NCBI GenBank assembly: GCA_963813635.1
Contig: CAWEZO010000008.1
Location: 82,152 to 146,151 of the forward strand
Direction of reading: 5' to 3'
Length of the DNA: 64,000 bases
Origin: JBBRZM01 sp963813635
GTDB taxonomy: Bacteria; Actinomycetota; Acidimicrobiia; IMCC26256; JBBRZM01
Shown here: positions 1 to 8,747 of the stretch, piece by piece
How the letters are laid out: each line of letters begins with the position of its first letter
How positions within the stretch are numbered: position 1 is the stretch's first letter
The notes under the pieces: generated by a model
Told to the model about the DNA's origin: nothing
What the model saw: only the letters and a program-made list of their open reading frames with translations
The model's database searches: none
Translations under genes and position numbers: made by a program

Positions 1-1
1 G

Positions 2-451
2 GTTGCGGTCTCGATCGTGCGCAAGCACCGCCTCGCCGAACGGCTCCTCACCGACATCATCGGCCTCGAGTGGGAGAAGGTGCACCGCGAAGCCGACCGC
101 TGGGAGCACGCGATCTCGGGCGATGTCGAAGAGAAGCTCGTCCTGCTGCTGGGTGATCCCGCGACGTGTCCGCATGGCAACCCGATCCCGGGGTCCAAGC
201 AAAAGGTCGACACGACGCACTCGGTCACGCTGTCGAAGGCCAACCCTGGGGCGGTCACGGTGAAGCGCATCTCGGAGAAGATCGAGCTCGACGATTCCGC
301 GCTTCGCCTACTCGCTGATGCCGCGTTGATTCCCGGATCACCTGCTGTGGTCGTCGGTGCGGCCAACGACGGTGTGGTCGTCAAGACCGACGCCGGCGAG
401 CAGACCGTGCCGAGCTACATCGCGGAGCTGATGTTCGTCGCTCCCGCGTAA
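2..451 (+). CDS. ideR: IdeR/DtxR-family metal-dependent repressor (C-terminal part)
   Basis: The gene enters from the left edge, so its N-terminal winged-helix DNA-binding domain is missing. What remains begins in the dimerisation/metal-binding domain (VRKHRLAERLL, then SGDVEEKL and the CPHGNPIPG segment that is a hallmark of DtxR/IdeR). It ends in an SH3/FeoA-like C-terminal domain of about 65 residues (from LRLLADAALIPGS onward). About 150 codons are present where the family has about 230. These proteins bind DNA when loaded with Fe2+ or Mn2+ and repress metal uptake. The convergent neighbour is a ZIP metal transporter with a matching box at its promoter, which supports a metal-homeostasis role. 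The exact symbol is inferred from the family. Confidence 0.85.
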   Translation, partial: VAVSIVRKHRLAERLLTDIIGLEWEKVHREADRWEHAISGDVEEKLVLLLGDPATCPHGNPIPGSKQKVDTTHSVTLSKANPGAVTVKRISEKIELDDSALRLLADAALIPGSPAVVVGAANDGVVVKTDAGEQTVPSYIAELMFVAPA

Positions 452-456
452 ACGAC

Positions 457-1305
457 TCAGGCGCCCGCGGCAACCAGCACGAAGTCGGTGCCGAACCCGA
501 TGACGATGCCGAGCAACAGGCCCCACATCAGTTGTTCCTTGTGGCCGAGCTTTGCCCCGACGTTGAGCAGCTGCACGACGACATACAGGATCGAGCCGGC
601 GGCGAGCGCGAGGAACGCCGTGTCGAGGGTCTCGCTGACCCACGCCTGACCGACGATGGTCCCGACGAATGTCGGGCCGCCGCCGATGACTCCCATCGTC
701 GCGAGGAACGCCCAAGTCGGACGGTCGGCTTCACCGGAGAGCGGCGCGCAGATCCCGAAGCCTTCGGTCGCGTTGTGCAGACCGAAGCCGACGATGAGCA
801 GCAACGCGAGCTTGATCTCATTGTTCGCAGCCGACTGGCCGATCGCCAGGCCCTCGGAAAAATTGTGGAGCCCGATGCCGAGCGCGATGAACAAGGCGAG
901 TCGTTTCGGGTCGCTCAAACGAGCGATGCTGATGCGGGACAGCTCTTGTGTCGCGGCCGCACCCGGCCCGAAACGACGCCCTTGCGCCCGCGCTGCGAGC
1001 CACCGGTCGTAGTACACGAGGCCGAGGAGCCCGACGCCGAACAACACCACGAAGACCACCGTCAGCCACAAGAAGTGCACCCACGACCCGTGGCTGGTCC
1101 GGCTCGCAGCGGTGAGTGCCTTCTCGACCGGCTCGATGCCGTGCTGGAAGACCTCGATGAGCAGGAAGATCAAGACTCCGGTCGCGACAGCGTTGAGGAG
1201 GGCCCGGGTCTCGCTGCTGAGATTGCGGAGCCGCCCGATCGGCAGGCCGAGAAAGATCGTGAACCCGGCGATCGCCCCGAGCAGCACCACGTTGGTTGAC
1301 GACAT
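457..1305 (-). CDS. ZIP-family divalent metal transporter (ZupT/GufA-like)
   Basis: The 282-residue polytopic membrane protein has about eight hydrophobic segments. Two ZIP metal-binding signatures lie in successive helices: GLHNFSEGLAIG near residue 147 and GLHNATEGFGI near residue 178. They correspond to the HNxPEG-type motifs of bacterial ZupT-like carriers. It probably moves Fe2+, Zn2+ or Mn2+ across the cytoplasmic membrane; specificity cannot be read from sequence. The loop between TM3 and TM4 (about residues 105-135) is basic rather than histidine-rich. The gene is convergent with the IdeR-like regulator, with 5 bases between the stops, and a candidate IdeR box overlaps its likely -10. 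The ATG at 1305 was chosen because the hydrophobic first helix follows directly. Confidence 0.85.
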   Translation of the reverse strand: MSSTNVVLLGAIAGFTIFLGLPIGRLRNLSSETRALLNAVATGVLIFLLIEVFQHGIEPVEKALTAASRTSHGSWVHFLWLTVVFVVLFGVGLLGLVYYDRWLAARAQGRRFGPGAAATQELSRISIARLSDPKRLALFIALGIGLHNFSEGLAIGQSAANNEIKLALLLIVGFGLHNATEGFGICAPLSGEADRPTWAFLATMGVIGGGPTFVGTIVGQAWVSETLDTAFLALAAGSILYVVVQLLNVGAKLGHKEQLMWGLLLGIVIGFGTDFVLVAAGA

Positions 1306-1342
1306 GTGTCGGGCCCCGGGGGTTGACTGTCCGACCGATTAC

Positions 1343-1378
1343 TAAGGGCAGCCTAACCAACGAAGGGCCGAGGGTCAA
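1343..1378 (-). promoter_or_regulatory. Candidate IdeR/DtxR box overlapping the promoter of the ZIP transporter
   Basis: A 19-bp imperfect palindrome at 1343-1361 agrees with the DtxR/IdeR operator TWAGGTTAGSCTAACCTWA at about 15 of 19 positions. The half TTGGTTAGGCT reads on the minus strand. It overlaps a plausible promoter read on that strand: TTGACC at 1378-1373, a 17-base spacer, and TAGGCT at 1355-1350. The box lies 38-56 bases upstream of the transporter ATG. A metal-loaded repressor here would block RNA polymerase. Sequence match only; no binding evidence. Confidence 0.6.
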
Positions 1379-1408
1379 CCCGGACCTTCTGCCTTGTTGG
1401 GGCCCTGC

Positions 1409-1684
1409 TCAGCCGCCGGCGACGGCCGGCACGATGCTCACGGTCTGGCCCTCGGCGACCGCCGTCTCGAGGCCCTGCGCGAAGCGGATGTCCTCGTCGG
1501 CCACGAACACGTTCACGAACCGGCGAAGCTCGCCCTTGCCATCGAACAGCCGCTCCGCGAAGCCGGGATGCTCGGACTCGAGTTGCTGGAGCACCTGGGC
1601 AACGGTGCCGGGGAGGAGCTTCACCTCGGACGCCCCGCCGGAGAGCTCGCGCAGCTGGGTCGGAATGCGGACGGAGACCGGCAT
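1409..1684 (-). CDS. ThiS/MoaD-family ubiquitin-like sulfur carrier protein
   Basis: The 91-residue protein has a beta-grasp pattern (SVRIPTQLREL, then VAQVLQQLE, then FVNVFVADEDIRF) and ends in Gly-Gly. That C-terminal GG is adenylated and thiocarboxylated in MoaD, ThiS and CysO. The length is normal for MoaD/CysO. It begins 3 bases after the threonine synthase stop, so the two are almost certainly co-transcribed. Pairing a GG-ended carrier with a PLP beta-family enzyme recalls the CysO-CysM cysteine pathway. Molybdopterin or thiamine roles are also possible, but no partner genes for those pathways are in the window. Family is firm; sulfur acceptor unknown. Confidence 0.8.
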   Translation of the reverse strand: MPVSVRIPTQLRELSGGASEVKLLPGTVAQVLQQLESEHPGFAERLFDGKGELRRFVNVFVADEDIRFAQGLETAVAEGQTVSIVPAVAGG

Positions 1685-1687
1685 CGG

Positions 1688-2933
1688 CTACTGCTCCTGG
1701 ATCGTGTCGGCGGGAAATGCTTCGTGGAACGCATCGAGCGACGGGCCGATGGTGGCGGTCGGCCCGACTTCGGCCGCGACAGCGTCGAGCGTCTTGAGCC
1801 CGTGGCCCGTGATGTACGCGACAACACGTTCGTCGGGCGTGATGACACCCTGCTCCGCAAGGCGCTTGAGCGAGGCGATCGTGACGCCGCCGGCGGTCTC
1901 GGCGAAGATCCCCTCGGTGCGGGCGAGCAGCCGGATTCCTTCGACGACTTCGTCATCGGTGACCGCAGCGAGCGCGCCGCCGCTCTGGCGGACGGCGTCG
2001 AGGGCGAAGTAGCCGTCGGCCGGGTTACCGATCGCGAGCGACTTGGCGATCGTGTCCGGCTTCACCGGCTTGATCGTGTCGGAGCGGTTGATCCACGCGG
2101 TCGCCACGGGCGAGCAGCCGGTTGCCTGCGCGCCCGACACCCGCACCTGCGGCTCGGCGTCGAGCAGGCCGACCGTGTGCAGCTCATGGAAGCCCTTGCG
2201 GATCTTCGTGAGAAGCGAGCCGCTCGCGACGGGCACGACGACGTGATCGGGAGTCTGCCAGTCGAGCTGCTCCGCGGTCTCGAACGCGATGGTCTTCGAG
2301 CCTTCCGCGTAGTACGGCCGCACGTTGACGTTGACAAACGCCCATGGATACGTGCCGGCCAGCTCCGCACACAGCCGGTTGACGTCGTCGTAGTTGCCGT
2401 TGATCGCGACCACGTTGCCGCCGTACACGGCAGTGGTGACGATCTTGGCCGCTTCGAGGTTGGCGGGTATGAACACGAAGCTGCGCAGCCCCGCGTGGGC
2501 AGCGTGCGCGGCCACAGAGTTGGCGAGATTGCCCGTCGACGCGCGACGCAGCGGTCTTGAAGCCGAACTCGAGCGCCTTCGACAACGCGACCGACGCGAC
2601 GCGGTCTTTGAACGAGTTCGTGGGATTGAGAGTGTCGTTCTTGATCCACAGCTCGCCGAGCCCGATCGCGTTCGCGAGCCGATCGGCGCGCACGAGCGGT
2701 GTGCAACCCGCGCCGAGGTCGACGGCGTTGCCACGGTCGACCGGCAGGAGATCGGCGTAGCGCCAGATCGTGCGCGGCCCGGCCGCGATCTTCTCGCGAC
2801 TCATCGCCTTGGTGATCGCGTCGTAGTCGTAGGCGACCTCGAGCGGCCCGAAGCACCAGTCGCAGGTGTAGATCGGCGCGACCTCGTACTCGCGTCCGCA
2901 TTCCCGACATCGCAGCCCTTGCACGTGCGCCAT
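1688..2933 (-). CDS. thrC: Threonine synthase (one frameshift near 2545)
   Basis: PLP-dependent enzyme converting O-phosphohomoserine to threonine. The N-terminus has a zinc-ribbon-like pair of CxxC motifs (CRECG at residues 9-13, CDWC at 24-27). The PLP lysine follows in NPTNSFKDR, then the phosphate-binding loop STGNLANS. The reading frame breaks between these: one extra G at about 2545 turns the expected AACASTGNLAN into an out-of-frame run, and removing it restores a continuous protein of about 414 residues, normal for the family. The ATG at 2933 precedes the zinc ribbon. The ThiS/MoaD-like gene lies 3 bases downstream. Because of that partner, a related PLP beta-replacement activity cannot be excluded. 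Confidence 0.85.
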
Positions 2934-3190
2934 GGCGCGGTCTCCTCGCTCCGGGGGACCGGACGTGTGCCCGATCCCGTGCCTCGACGCGCCCTCGAGC
3001 GCCCCGAGCGGAAACCGCTGCGGAGGCTGCTCATCGTTCAGGCATTAGCACCTGGCCCAACCGGTTTCCCGGTGGAGCTGGTTGCCGCGGCGTCGTCGGG
3101 CCTGTCCCTCGGCCGCTCTTGATGAGCGCGTGTATTTGGTAGAAACGGTAGCACTCCGGTTCCGCCCGTCTCGACCCATACAGTGCCGGT

Positions 3191-4117
3191 GTGCGCCTCG
3201 TCGATCCGCCCGCCGAGCATCCGGATCCCGGGCTGCTGGCAGCGCAGAAGCGCGAGCAGGGCCTCGGCATCTCGGTATGCCTGCCGGCCCGTAACGAGGA
3301 GGCGACGGTCGGCCACATCGTCGCGACGGTGCGCCGAAACCTGATGGAGCGGGTCGACGTCGTCGATGAGGTGGTCGTGCTCGACGACGGCTCGACCGAT
3401 GCCACAGCCGAGGCGGCCCGCTGGGAAGGCGCTCGCGTGCTCGCGGTCGACGACGTGCTCCCCGATGCGGAGGCCGGCACGGGCAAGGGCAACGCCATGT
3501 GGAAGTCGCTGTACGCGTGCGACGGCGACATCGTGTGCTGGGTCGACGCCGACATCCGCAACTTCGGCGCGCACTTTGTCACCGCGCTGCTCGCGCCGCT
3601 CCTGCACCGGCCACAGGTTGCGTTCGTGAAGGGCTTCTATCGACGGCCATTGCACGGTGAGCCGTCAGGTGGCGGACGTGTGACCGAGCTGATGGCGCGG
3701 CCGGCACTGTCGCTCCTCTTCCCGTCGCTCACACCGTTCGTCCAGCCGCTCTCGGGTGAGTATGCGGGGCGCCGCAGGCTCCTCGAGACGTTGCCGTTCG
3801 TCGAAGGGTGGGGCGTCGACATCGGTTTGCTCGTCGACGTCGTCGCACGCGGCGGGATCGAGCGTGTTACACAGGCCGATCTCGGTGTTCGTGAGCACCG
3901 CAACCGCGGGCTCGACGAGCTCGGCGCGCCCGTGCTCGCGATTCTCGCGACGGTCCTGCGGCGCGCCGGTTTCACGACCGCGGCGATCGAAGCGACGCTC
4001 GTGCGCTTCGACGACACGCTTGGCGAGCAACGGGTGCCCGTCGAGCTTCGCGAGCGGCCGCCGATGATCACCGTGCCCGAGTACCGCGCCAAGTTCGGAC
4101 GCGAGCTCTCGGCGTAG
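3191..4117 (+). CDS. gpgS: Glucosyl-3-phosphoglycerate synthase (GT81)
   Basis: Transfers glucose from a nucleotide sugar to 3-phosphoglycerate, the first step towards glucosylglycerate and, in mycobacteria, methylglucose lipopolysaccharide. The 308-residue GT-A protein shows the N-terminal nucleotide-sugar site (SVCLPARNEEATVG), an aspartate-rich loop (VLDDGSTDAT), the metal-binding VDADI near residue 119, a GGRVTEL segment and EGWGVDIGLL. These match GpgS closely. The GTG at 3191 is the first start giving the usual N-terminus. No phosphatase (GpgP) is adjacent. Convergent with glycerate kinase across a palindrome at 4141-4187. The neighbouring trehalose genes suggest a compatible-solute role. 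Confidence 0.88.
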   Translation: MRLVDPPAEHPDPGLLAAQKREQGLGISVCLPARNEEATVGHIVATVRRNLMERVDVVDEVVVLDDGSTDATAEAARWEGARVLAVDDVLPDAEAGTGKGNAMWKSLYACDGDIVCWVDADIRNFGAHFVTALLAPLLHRPQVAFVKGFYRRPLHGEPSGGGRVTELMARPALSLLFPSLTPFVQPLSGEYAGRRRLLETLPFVEGWGVDIGLLVDVVARGGIERVTQADLGVREHRNRGLDELGAPVLAILATVLRRAGFTTAAIEATLVRFDDTLGEQRVPVELRERPPMITVPEYRAKFGRELSA

Positions 4118-4140
4118 TCAGGAGCGCGGCGATCACGCGT

Positions 4141-4187
4141 TCTTGCGTCGCAAACCGTGGTGACATCCCGGCTGTTGACGCAAGAAT
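4141..4187. repeat. 47-bp palindromic element (family 4), candidate bidirectional terminator
   Basis: Perfect 10-bp inverted arms TTCTTGCGTC and GACGCAAGAA bound a 47-bp element with weaker internal symmetry. It lies between the convergent stops of gpgS (4117) and glycerate kinase (4202). A half copy sharing 14 bases (TTCTTGCGTCAACA) occurs at about 9609-9622 upstream of the DUF3263 gene. There is no T-run, so terminator function is inferred only from position and hairpin potential. Confidence 0.55.
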
Positions 4188-4201
4188 GAAGTGGGCTCGG
4201 C

Positions 4202-5237
4202 CTAGTCGGCGTGACCGAGGGCGTGGCGGCCGGCTTCGAGCGCCGCTTCCTCGACAAGCAGCGCCGCCCGACTGAAGGCCTCGCCCGACTGGAAGACACG
4301 GTCGGTCAGCGCGAGCAGCTCCACATCGCCGCGCACGGAAAGCTCCTCAAGAGCTTCCGGCGTGACTTGGCCGACGATGACGGCCCGGTGCGCGACGCCC
4401 TCGTCGGCCGCCCAATCGAGCACGCCGCCCACGACCTTGCCCTCGAAGCTCGTCGTGTCGAGCTTGCCTTCGCCGGTGACCACCAATGCGGCTCCGTCCA
4501 TGGCGGTTTCGAGCCCCGCCGCGCGGGCGACAACGTCGAAACCCGGTTCGAGTTGCGCGCCGATGGCGGCGAGCCCGCCGGCAAGGCCCCCCGCGGCGCC
4601 GCCGCCCTCCAACGCGCGCACATCGACACGGGTGCGTTCGTCGTACTGCTCCGCCAGCCGTTCAAGGCGGCGTGTCAGGAGCGCGACCTGCGCGTCGGTC
4701 GCGCCCTTCTGGGGCGCAAACGTCGCTGCCGCGTCGACGAACGTCGTGGCCACGTCGCATGCAACCGTGACGTCAAGGCCGGCGAGCGACCAGCCGAGCG
4801 CGTCGATCGCGCCGAGCCCGCCGTCGGTCGTGGCGCTCCCGCCGACCGCAACGACGATCCTGCGGGCACCGCCGCGCGCGGCAGCGGCAACCAGCTCGCC
4901 GGTCCCGCGACTCGTCGCTCGCAAAGGATCGTTTCGCGGTTCGACCAGCGCGAGCCCGCTCGCTTGTGCCATCTCGATGATCGCGGTGCCGTCCGACAGG
5001 AGACCCCAGCTTGCGTCGACCGGATCCCCGAGTGGGCCGCTGACGCGCGCCACGCGCTTCGAACCGCCGCGAGCCGCGAGCAGCGCATCGAGCGTGCCTT
5101 CGCCGCCGTCGGCGAGCGGCAACTCGCGCACGTCGTCGAACCCGGCCCGGCGCAGACCCGCTCCGATGGCGCCGGCAGCACCCGCCGCGCTCGAGGGTGC
5201 CGCGGAACTTGTCGGGACACGCGAGGGCACAGGCCAT
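4202..5237 (-). CDS. glxK: Glycerate kinase (GlxK family; one frameshift at about 5192)
   Basis: Phosphorylates D-glycerate, normally to 2-phosphoglycerate. The N-terminal signature CPDKFRGTL is in one frame and the rest (GAGLRRAGF, ELPLADGGEGTLDAL, VAVGGSATTDGG, ALEGGGAAGGLAGGL, VVTGEGKLD) in another. One extra C on the plus strand at 5192 accounts for the break; without it the protein is about 344 residues, as expected. The start is taken as ATG at 5237, just ahead of ACALACPDKF. It is divergent from the treT-like gene. Together with gpgS it could tie glycerate metabolism to glucosylglycerate production; that link is inference. Confidence 0.85.
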
Positions 5238-5295
5238 GCGTAATAGATTGGCCCAACTCGGGGCGCTCGCCCCCTCGTCCCCGAAGGAACCCGCC

Positions 5296-6549
5296 GTGCT
5301 CGAACGTGTGCCCCTGCTCGAAAAGGAGCTCGCCCAGTACGCCGAGGTCGCAGGGGCCGATGCCATCGAGCGGATCCGGGCCGGGGCCGACCCGCTGCAA
5401 GGCGCCCGGGTGCTCCATATCAGCGCCACTGCCTACGGCGGCGGGGTCGCGGAGCTGCTGGCGACACACGTACCGCTCCTCCGCAACGCCGGCATCGACG
5501 CCGAATGGCAGGTGATGCGCGGGAGCGACGAGTTCTTCACGGTCACCAAGGCGGTGCACAACGCGTTGCAGGGCGGTGACGTCGAATGGACGCACGAGAT
5601 GCAACGCATCTATCTCGAACGGGTACTCGACAACGCGCTGCTGATCGAGGGCGACTACGACTTCATCGTGGTGCACGACCCGCAGCCGGCCGCGCTCTTG
5701 GGCTTCTTGCAAGAAACCGGGAGGCTCACCAACGTCGACACCCACTGGGTGTGGCGTTGCCATCTCGACCTCACCGCTGCCGACCCGACGGTGTGGGAGT
5801 TCCTTCGTCCCTACATCGAGATGTACGACGCGTCCGTCTGGACCATGGCCGAGTTCGTGCCCGAATCGCTGTCGATGCACAGGGTCGTGCACGCGCCCCC
5901 GTGCATCGACCCGCTCTCGGTGAAGAACCTCGATCTCGCCCGTCCTTTTTGCGAGGAGATCACCAAGCAGTACGGCGTCGACCTGCGACGGCCGATCGTC
6001 TGCCAGGTGAGCCGCTTCGATCCGTGGAAGGACCCGGTCGGCGTGATCGCGGCGTTCCGGATCATCAAGGAGCGCGTCACCGACGCCCAGCTCGTGCTCG
6101 CGGGCTCGATGGCCACCGACGATCCCGAGGGATTCCATGTGTGGGAGCTCACGGAAACCGCGCGTGACGGCGATCGCGACATCCACCTCCTCTCCAACAT
6201 CCAGCAGGTCGGCTCGGTGCAGATCAACGCGTTCCAGCGGGTCGCCGACGTCGTCATCCAGAAATCGTTGCGAGAGGGATTCGGGCTGACGGTGAGCGAA
6301 GCGCTCTGGAAGTCCCGACCGGTCGTCGGGGGGCGGGCCGGCGGCATCGCATTGCAGCTTCGCGACGGCTACGACGGCTTCCTCGTCAACTCGATCGAGG
6401 AATGCGCCGCGCGCACGATCGACCTGCTGGCCGATCCGGTCGGCGCCGACGCGATGGGCATGCAGGGCCGGGAACACGTGCGCGATAACTTCCTGTCGAC
6501 ACGAGAGATGGAAGACTGGCTGCGCTTGTTCTCGGAGTTGCGCAAATGA
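5296..6549 (+). CDS. treT: GT4-family trehalose synthase, TreT-like
   Basis: Retaining glycosyltransferase that joins nucleotide-sugar glucose and glucose into trehalose (TreT type). The 417-residue protein has the two-Rossmann GT-B layout: HISATAYGGGVAELL near residue 40, FIVVHDPQPAALLG near 122, a C-terminal domain opening with QVSRFDPWKDP, and the catalytic KSLREGFGLTVSEALWK. The GTG at 5296 is preferred over the ATG at 5236 because GAAGGA sits seven bases ahead of it. Its stop overlaps the otsA start (ATGA at 6546), implying translational coupling. Trehalose phosphorylase-like relatives share the fold, so the reaction is assigned by similarity. Confidence 0.75.
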   Translation: MLERVPLLEKELAQYAEVAGADAIERIRAGADPLQGARVLHISATAYGGGVAELLATHVPLLRNAGIDAEWQVMRGSDEFFTVTKAVHNALQGGDVEWTHEMQRIYLERVLDNALLIEGDYDFIVVHDPQPAALLGFLQETGRLTNVDTHWVWRCHLDLTAADPTVWEFLRPYIEMYDASVWTMAEFVPESLSMHRVVHAPPCIDPLSVKNLDLARPFCEEITKQYGVDLRRPIVCQVSRFDPWKDPVGVIAAFRIIKERVTDAQLVLAGSMATDDPEGFHVWELTETARDGDRDIHLLSNIQQVGSVQINAFQRVADVVIQKSLREGFGLTVSEALWKSRPVVGGRAGGIALQLRDGYDGFLVNSIEECAARTIDLLADPVGADAMGMQGREHVRDNFLSTREMEDWLRLFSELRK

Positions 6550-7922
6550 TCATCGTCTCGCATCGCGGCCCGTACCGCTTCGCGTTGCAGGCGGACGGCA
6601 CCTTTCGGGCGGAGCCCGGCGCGGGCGGCATCGCGAGCGCGTTGGCGCCGCTCGTTCTCGGAACTGGCGACATCACCTGGGTCGCTGCGACAATGAACGA
6701 CGACGATCGCGCCGCGGTGCGGGAAGGTGCAGCGGTCGTGCATGGCGTCGACCTCCAGCTGCTCGCACTCGATCCCGAGTTGCACCGCCTGCACTACGAC
6801 GTCGTCTCGAACGCGACGTTGTGGTTTCTGTTGCACGGCATGTTCGACCTTCCGCGGCGGCCGCGAATCGACCGTCGGTTCCGGGAGGCGTGGGACGCCT
6901 ACGTGAGCGTCAATCAGGTGTTCGCCGACCGGGTCGCCGAGTCGGCCCAACCCGCGGAGATCGTGCTCGTACAGGACTACCAGCTCGCCCTCGTTCCCGG
7001 GATGGTGCTCGCCCGCCGTCCCGATCTACGCGTCGTGTTCTTCATCCACACACCGTTCTGCGGGCCGACCTCCATGCGCGTCCTCCCCGATGACGTCGCC
7101 TGGGAGCTGTGCGACTCCATGAGCCGGGTGCGGAGCGGCTTCCATACCAAGCGATGGGCCCGCAGCTATGAGGCGTCGGCGTCGGCGACGATCGGTTCCG
7201 GCTCTCCCGTCGCGCCCGCGTTCAGCGCCCCGCTGGGCATTGATCGTCAGGCGCTCGACGCGGTCGCATCCTCAGAAGCCGTGCGAGCCGAGGTTGCAGC
7301 GCTCGACGAGCTCGTCGGCGACCGGAGCCTCATCCTTCGGTCGGATCGCATCGACCCGTCGAAGAACATCGTGCGGGGGTTCCACGCGTACGACGCGCTG
7401 CTCGCCGACCAGGCGCAGTGGCGTGAGCGAGTGGTATTCGTGGCCATGCTCAACGCCTCGCGCCAAGGGCTGGCCGAGTATCTGGCATACCACCAGGAGG
7501 TGGAGGACGCCGCGGCGCGTGTCAACGAGCGGTGGGCGACGCGCGACTGGCAACCAATCGTGCTCGACACCCGCGACAATTACGAGCGCAGCGTCGCGGG
7601 ACTGACGCGCTACGACGTGCTGCTCGTCAACTCAATGAGCGATGGGCTCAACCTCGTGGCCAAGGAAGGTCCGGCCGTCAACCGACACAACGGCACTGTC
7701 TGCCTCTCGCGAGAGGCCGGCGCATACGAAGAGCTCCATGACGCCGTGATGCCGGTGCACCCGTTCGACCTGCAGCAGACCGCAGACGCTTTGCACCAGG
7801 CGCTTTCGGCATCGAGCGAGGAACGAGCGGCGCGCGCCGCGGCACTGCGCGATCTCGCCACGGCGCGCACGTCTCGCGATTGGCTCGACGATCTGGTGCG
7901 GGAAGCCGCGCTCACGCGCTGA
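6546..7922 (+). CDS. otsA: Trehalose-6-phosphate synthase (GT20)
   Basis: Makes trehalose 6-phosphate from a nucleotide glucose and glucose 6-phosphate in the cytoplasm. The 458-residue protein carries the GT20 landmarks: GGIASALAPL near residue 28, VQDYQLALVPGM near 143, FFIHTPF near 167, RSDRIDPSKN near 265, and SDGLNLVAKEG near 365. The usual DLIGFHT region is altered to RSGFHTK, a mild divergence. The start codon shares ATGA with the stop of the treT-like gene. The 3' end overlaps the convergent otsB by 11 bases. Two trehalose-forming enzymes are thus encoded back to back. Confidence 0.87.
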   Translation: MIIVSHRGPYRFALQADGTFRAEPGAGGIASALAPLVLGTGDITWVAATMNDDDRAAVREGAAVVHGVDLQLLALDPELHRLHYDVVSNATLWFLLHGMFDLPRRPRIDRRFREAWDAYVSVNQVFADRVAESAQPAEIVLVQDYQLALVPGMVLARRPDLRVVFFIHTPFCGPTSMRVLPDDVAWELCDSMSRVRSGFHTKRWARSYEASASATIGSGSPVAPAFSAPLGIDRQALDAVASSEAVRAEVAALDELVGDRSLILRSDRIDPSKNIVRGFHAYDALLADQAQWRERVVFVAMLNASRQGLAEYLAYHQEVEDAAARVNERWATRDWQPIVLDTRDNYERSVAGLTRYDVLLVNSMSDGLNLVAKEGPAVNRHNGTVCLSREAGAYEELHDAVMPVHPFDLQQTADALHQALSASSEERAARAAALRDLATARTSRDWLDDLVREAALTR

Positions 7923-8694
7923 GCGCGCCGGCCACCTGATCGAGCAGCGCCGCCAACCCGAGCGGGCCGTCCACGACGACGTCGGCAGCGTCGAGCACCT
8001 CCTTCGGCGCCTCCGGTGAGCTGACCACGATCTTGGCGCCGTGCGCCAGCGAACCCGCGGCAACAAGTCGATCGATCGCCGCGAACGTGGGGATGTCACC
8101 ACGATCGTCGCCCGCGAACGCAACCGCGTCGAAACCGGTGGCGAGCATCTCGACCCCGTCGCCCTTGTCGAGGTCGATCGGTGGCCGGAGCTCGACGGCC
8201 ATGCGGCCGCGCTGCGGCGCGTCGAATCCAAACTCCTCGTGCAGCCGCTGGGCTTCGGCGCGCACGTCGGCCTCGCGGCTCGGGTCCTGGCGCCAGTGCA
8301 ACGTGAGGCTCACGCCTTGCTTGCGTTCGACCAGAAGGCCCGGTAGCGCCACTTCGGCTTCGTCCGCGGCACGGGCGAACTGGTCGCGCCAGGGCTCGAC
8401 GCGGTGATCAATGGCGACCCGACCGTCGATCCAGCGCTCGAACCCGTAAAGCCCGACGTACTCGACTCCGTCGAGTCCCACCTCCCGACGGAGAAACTCG
8501 ACCGAGCGGCCACTGATCACACCGACCCGCCCGAGCCGTCCGACAAGGCGAGCGAGCGCGTCCCGGGCCGCCGGTAGGGCGACCGCTGCCGCAGGGTCGT
8601 CGACGATCGGCGAGAGCGAGCCGTCGAAGTCGACCAGCACCGCCGCCCGGGCCGGGTGCTGCGCGAACGGGCGGAGTGCCGGCGGCAGTGTCAT
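7912..8694 (-). CDS. otsB: Trehalose-6-phosphate phosphatase
   Basis: HAD-superfamily phosphatase that removes phosphate from trehalose 6-phosphate, completing the OtsA route. The 260-residue protein has motif I DFDGSLSP near residue 21 with the DxD nucleophile pair, motif II in GVISGRSVEFL, and the motif III/IV area in IDLDKGDGVEML and AFAGDDRGDIPTF. The ATG at 8694 gives the usual short N-terminus. It lies on the opposite strand to otsA and overlaps its end by 11 bases, so it is not in the same transcript. It could also act on glucosyl-phosphoglycerate, since no dedicated GpgP is seen here; that is speculation. Confidence 0.85.
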   Translation of the reverse strand: MTLPPALRPFAQHPARAAVLVDFDGSLSPIVDDPAAAVALPAARDALARLVGRLGRVGVISGRSVEFLRREVGLDGVEYVGLYGFERWIDGRVAIDHRVEPWRDQFARAADEAEVALPGLLVERKQGVSLTLHWRQDPSREADVRAEAQRLHEEFGFDAPQRGRMAVELRPPIDLDKGDGVEMLATGFDAVAFAGDDRGDIPTFAAIDRLVAAGSLAHGAKIVVSSPEAPKEVLDAADVVVDGPLGLAALLDQVAGALSA

Positions 8695-8747
8695 CGAGGC
8701 GTTCTCGGCCCCACGGGCGACGTCACGACCGGGCGCACGAGATGTGA

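Noticed and set aside
4675..6477. 600-codon minus-strand frame across the treT-like gene
   Set aside because: Antisense shadow of a convincing GT4 gene and out-of-frame glxK; no domain recognised.
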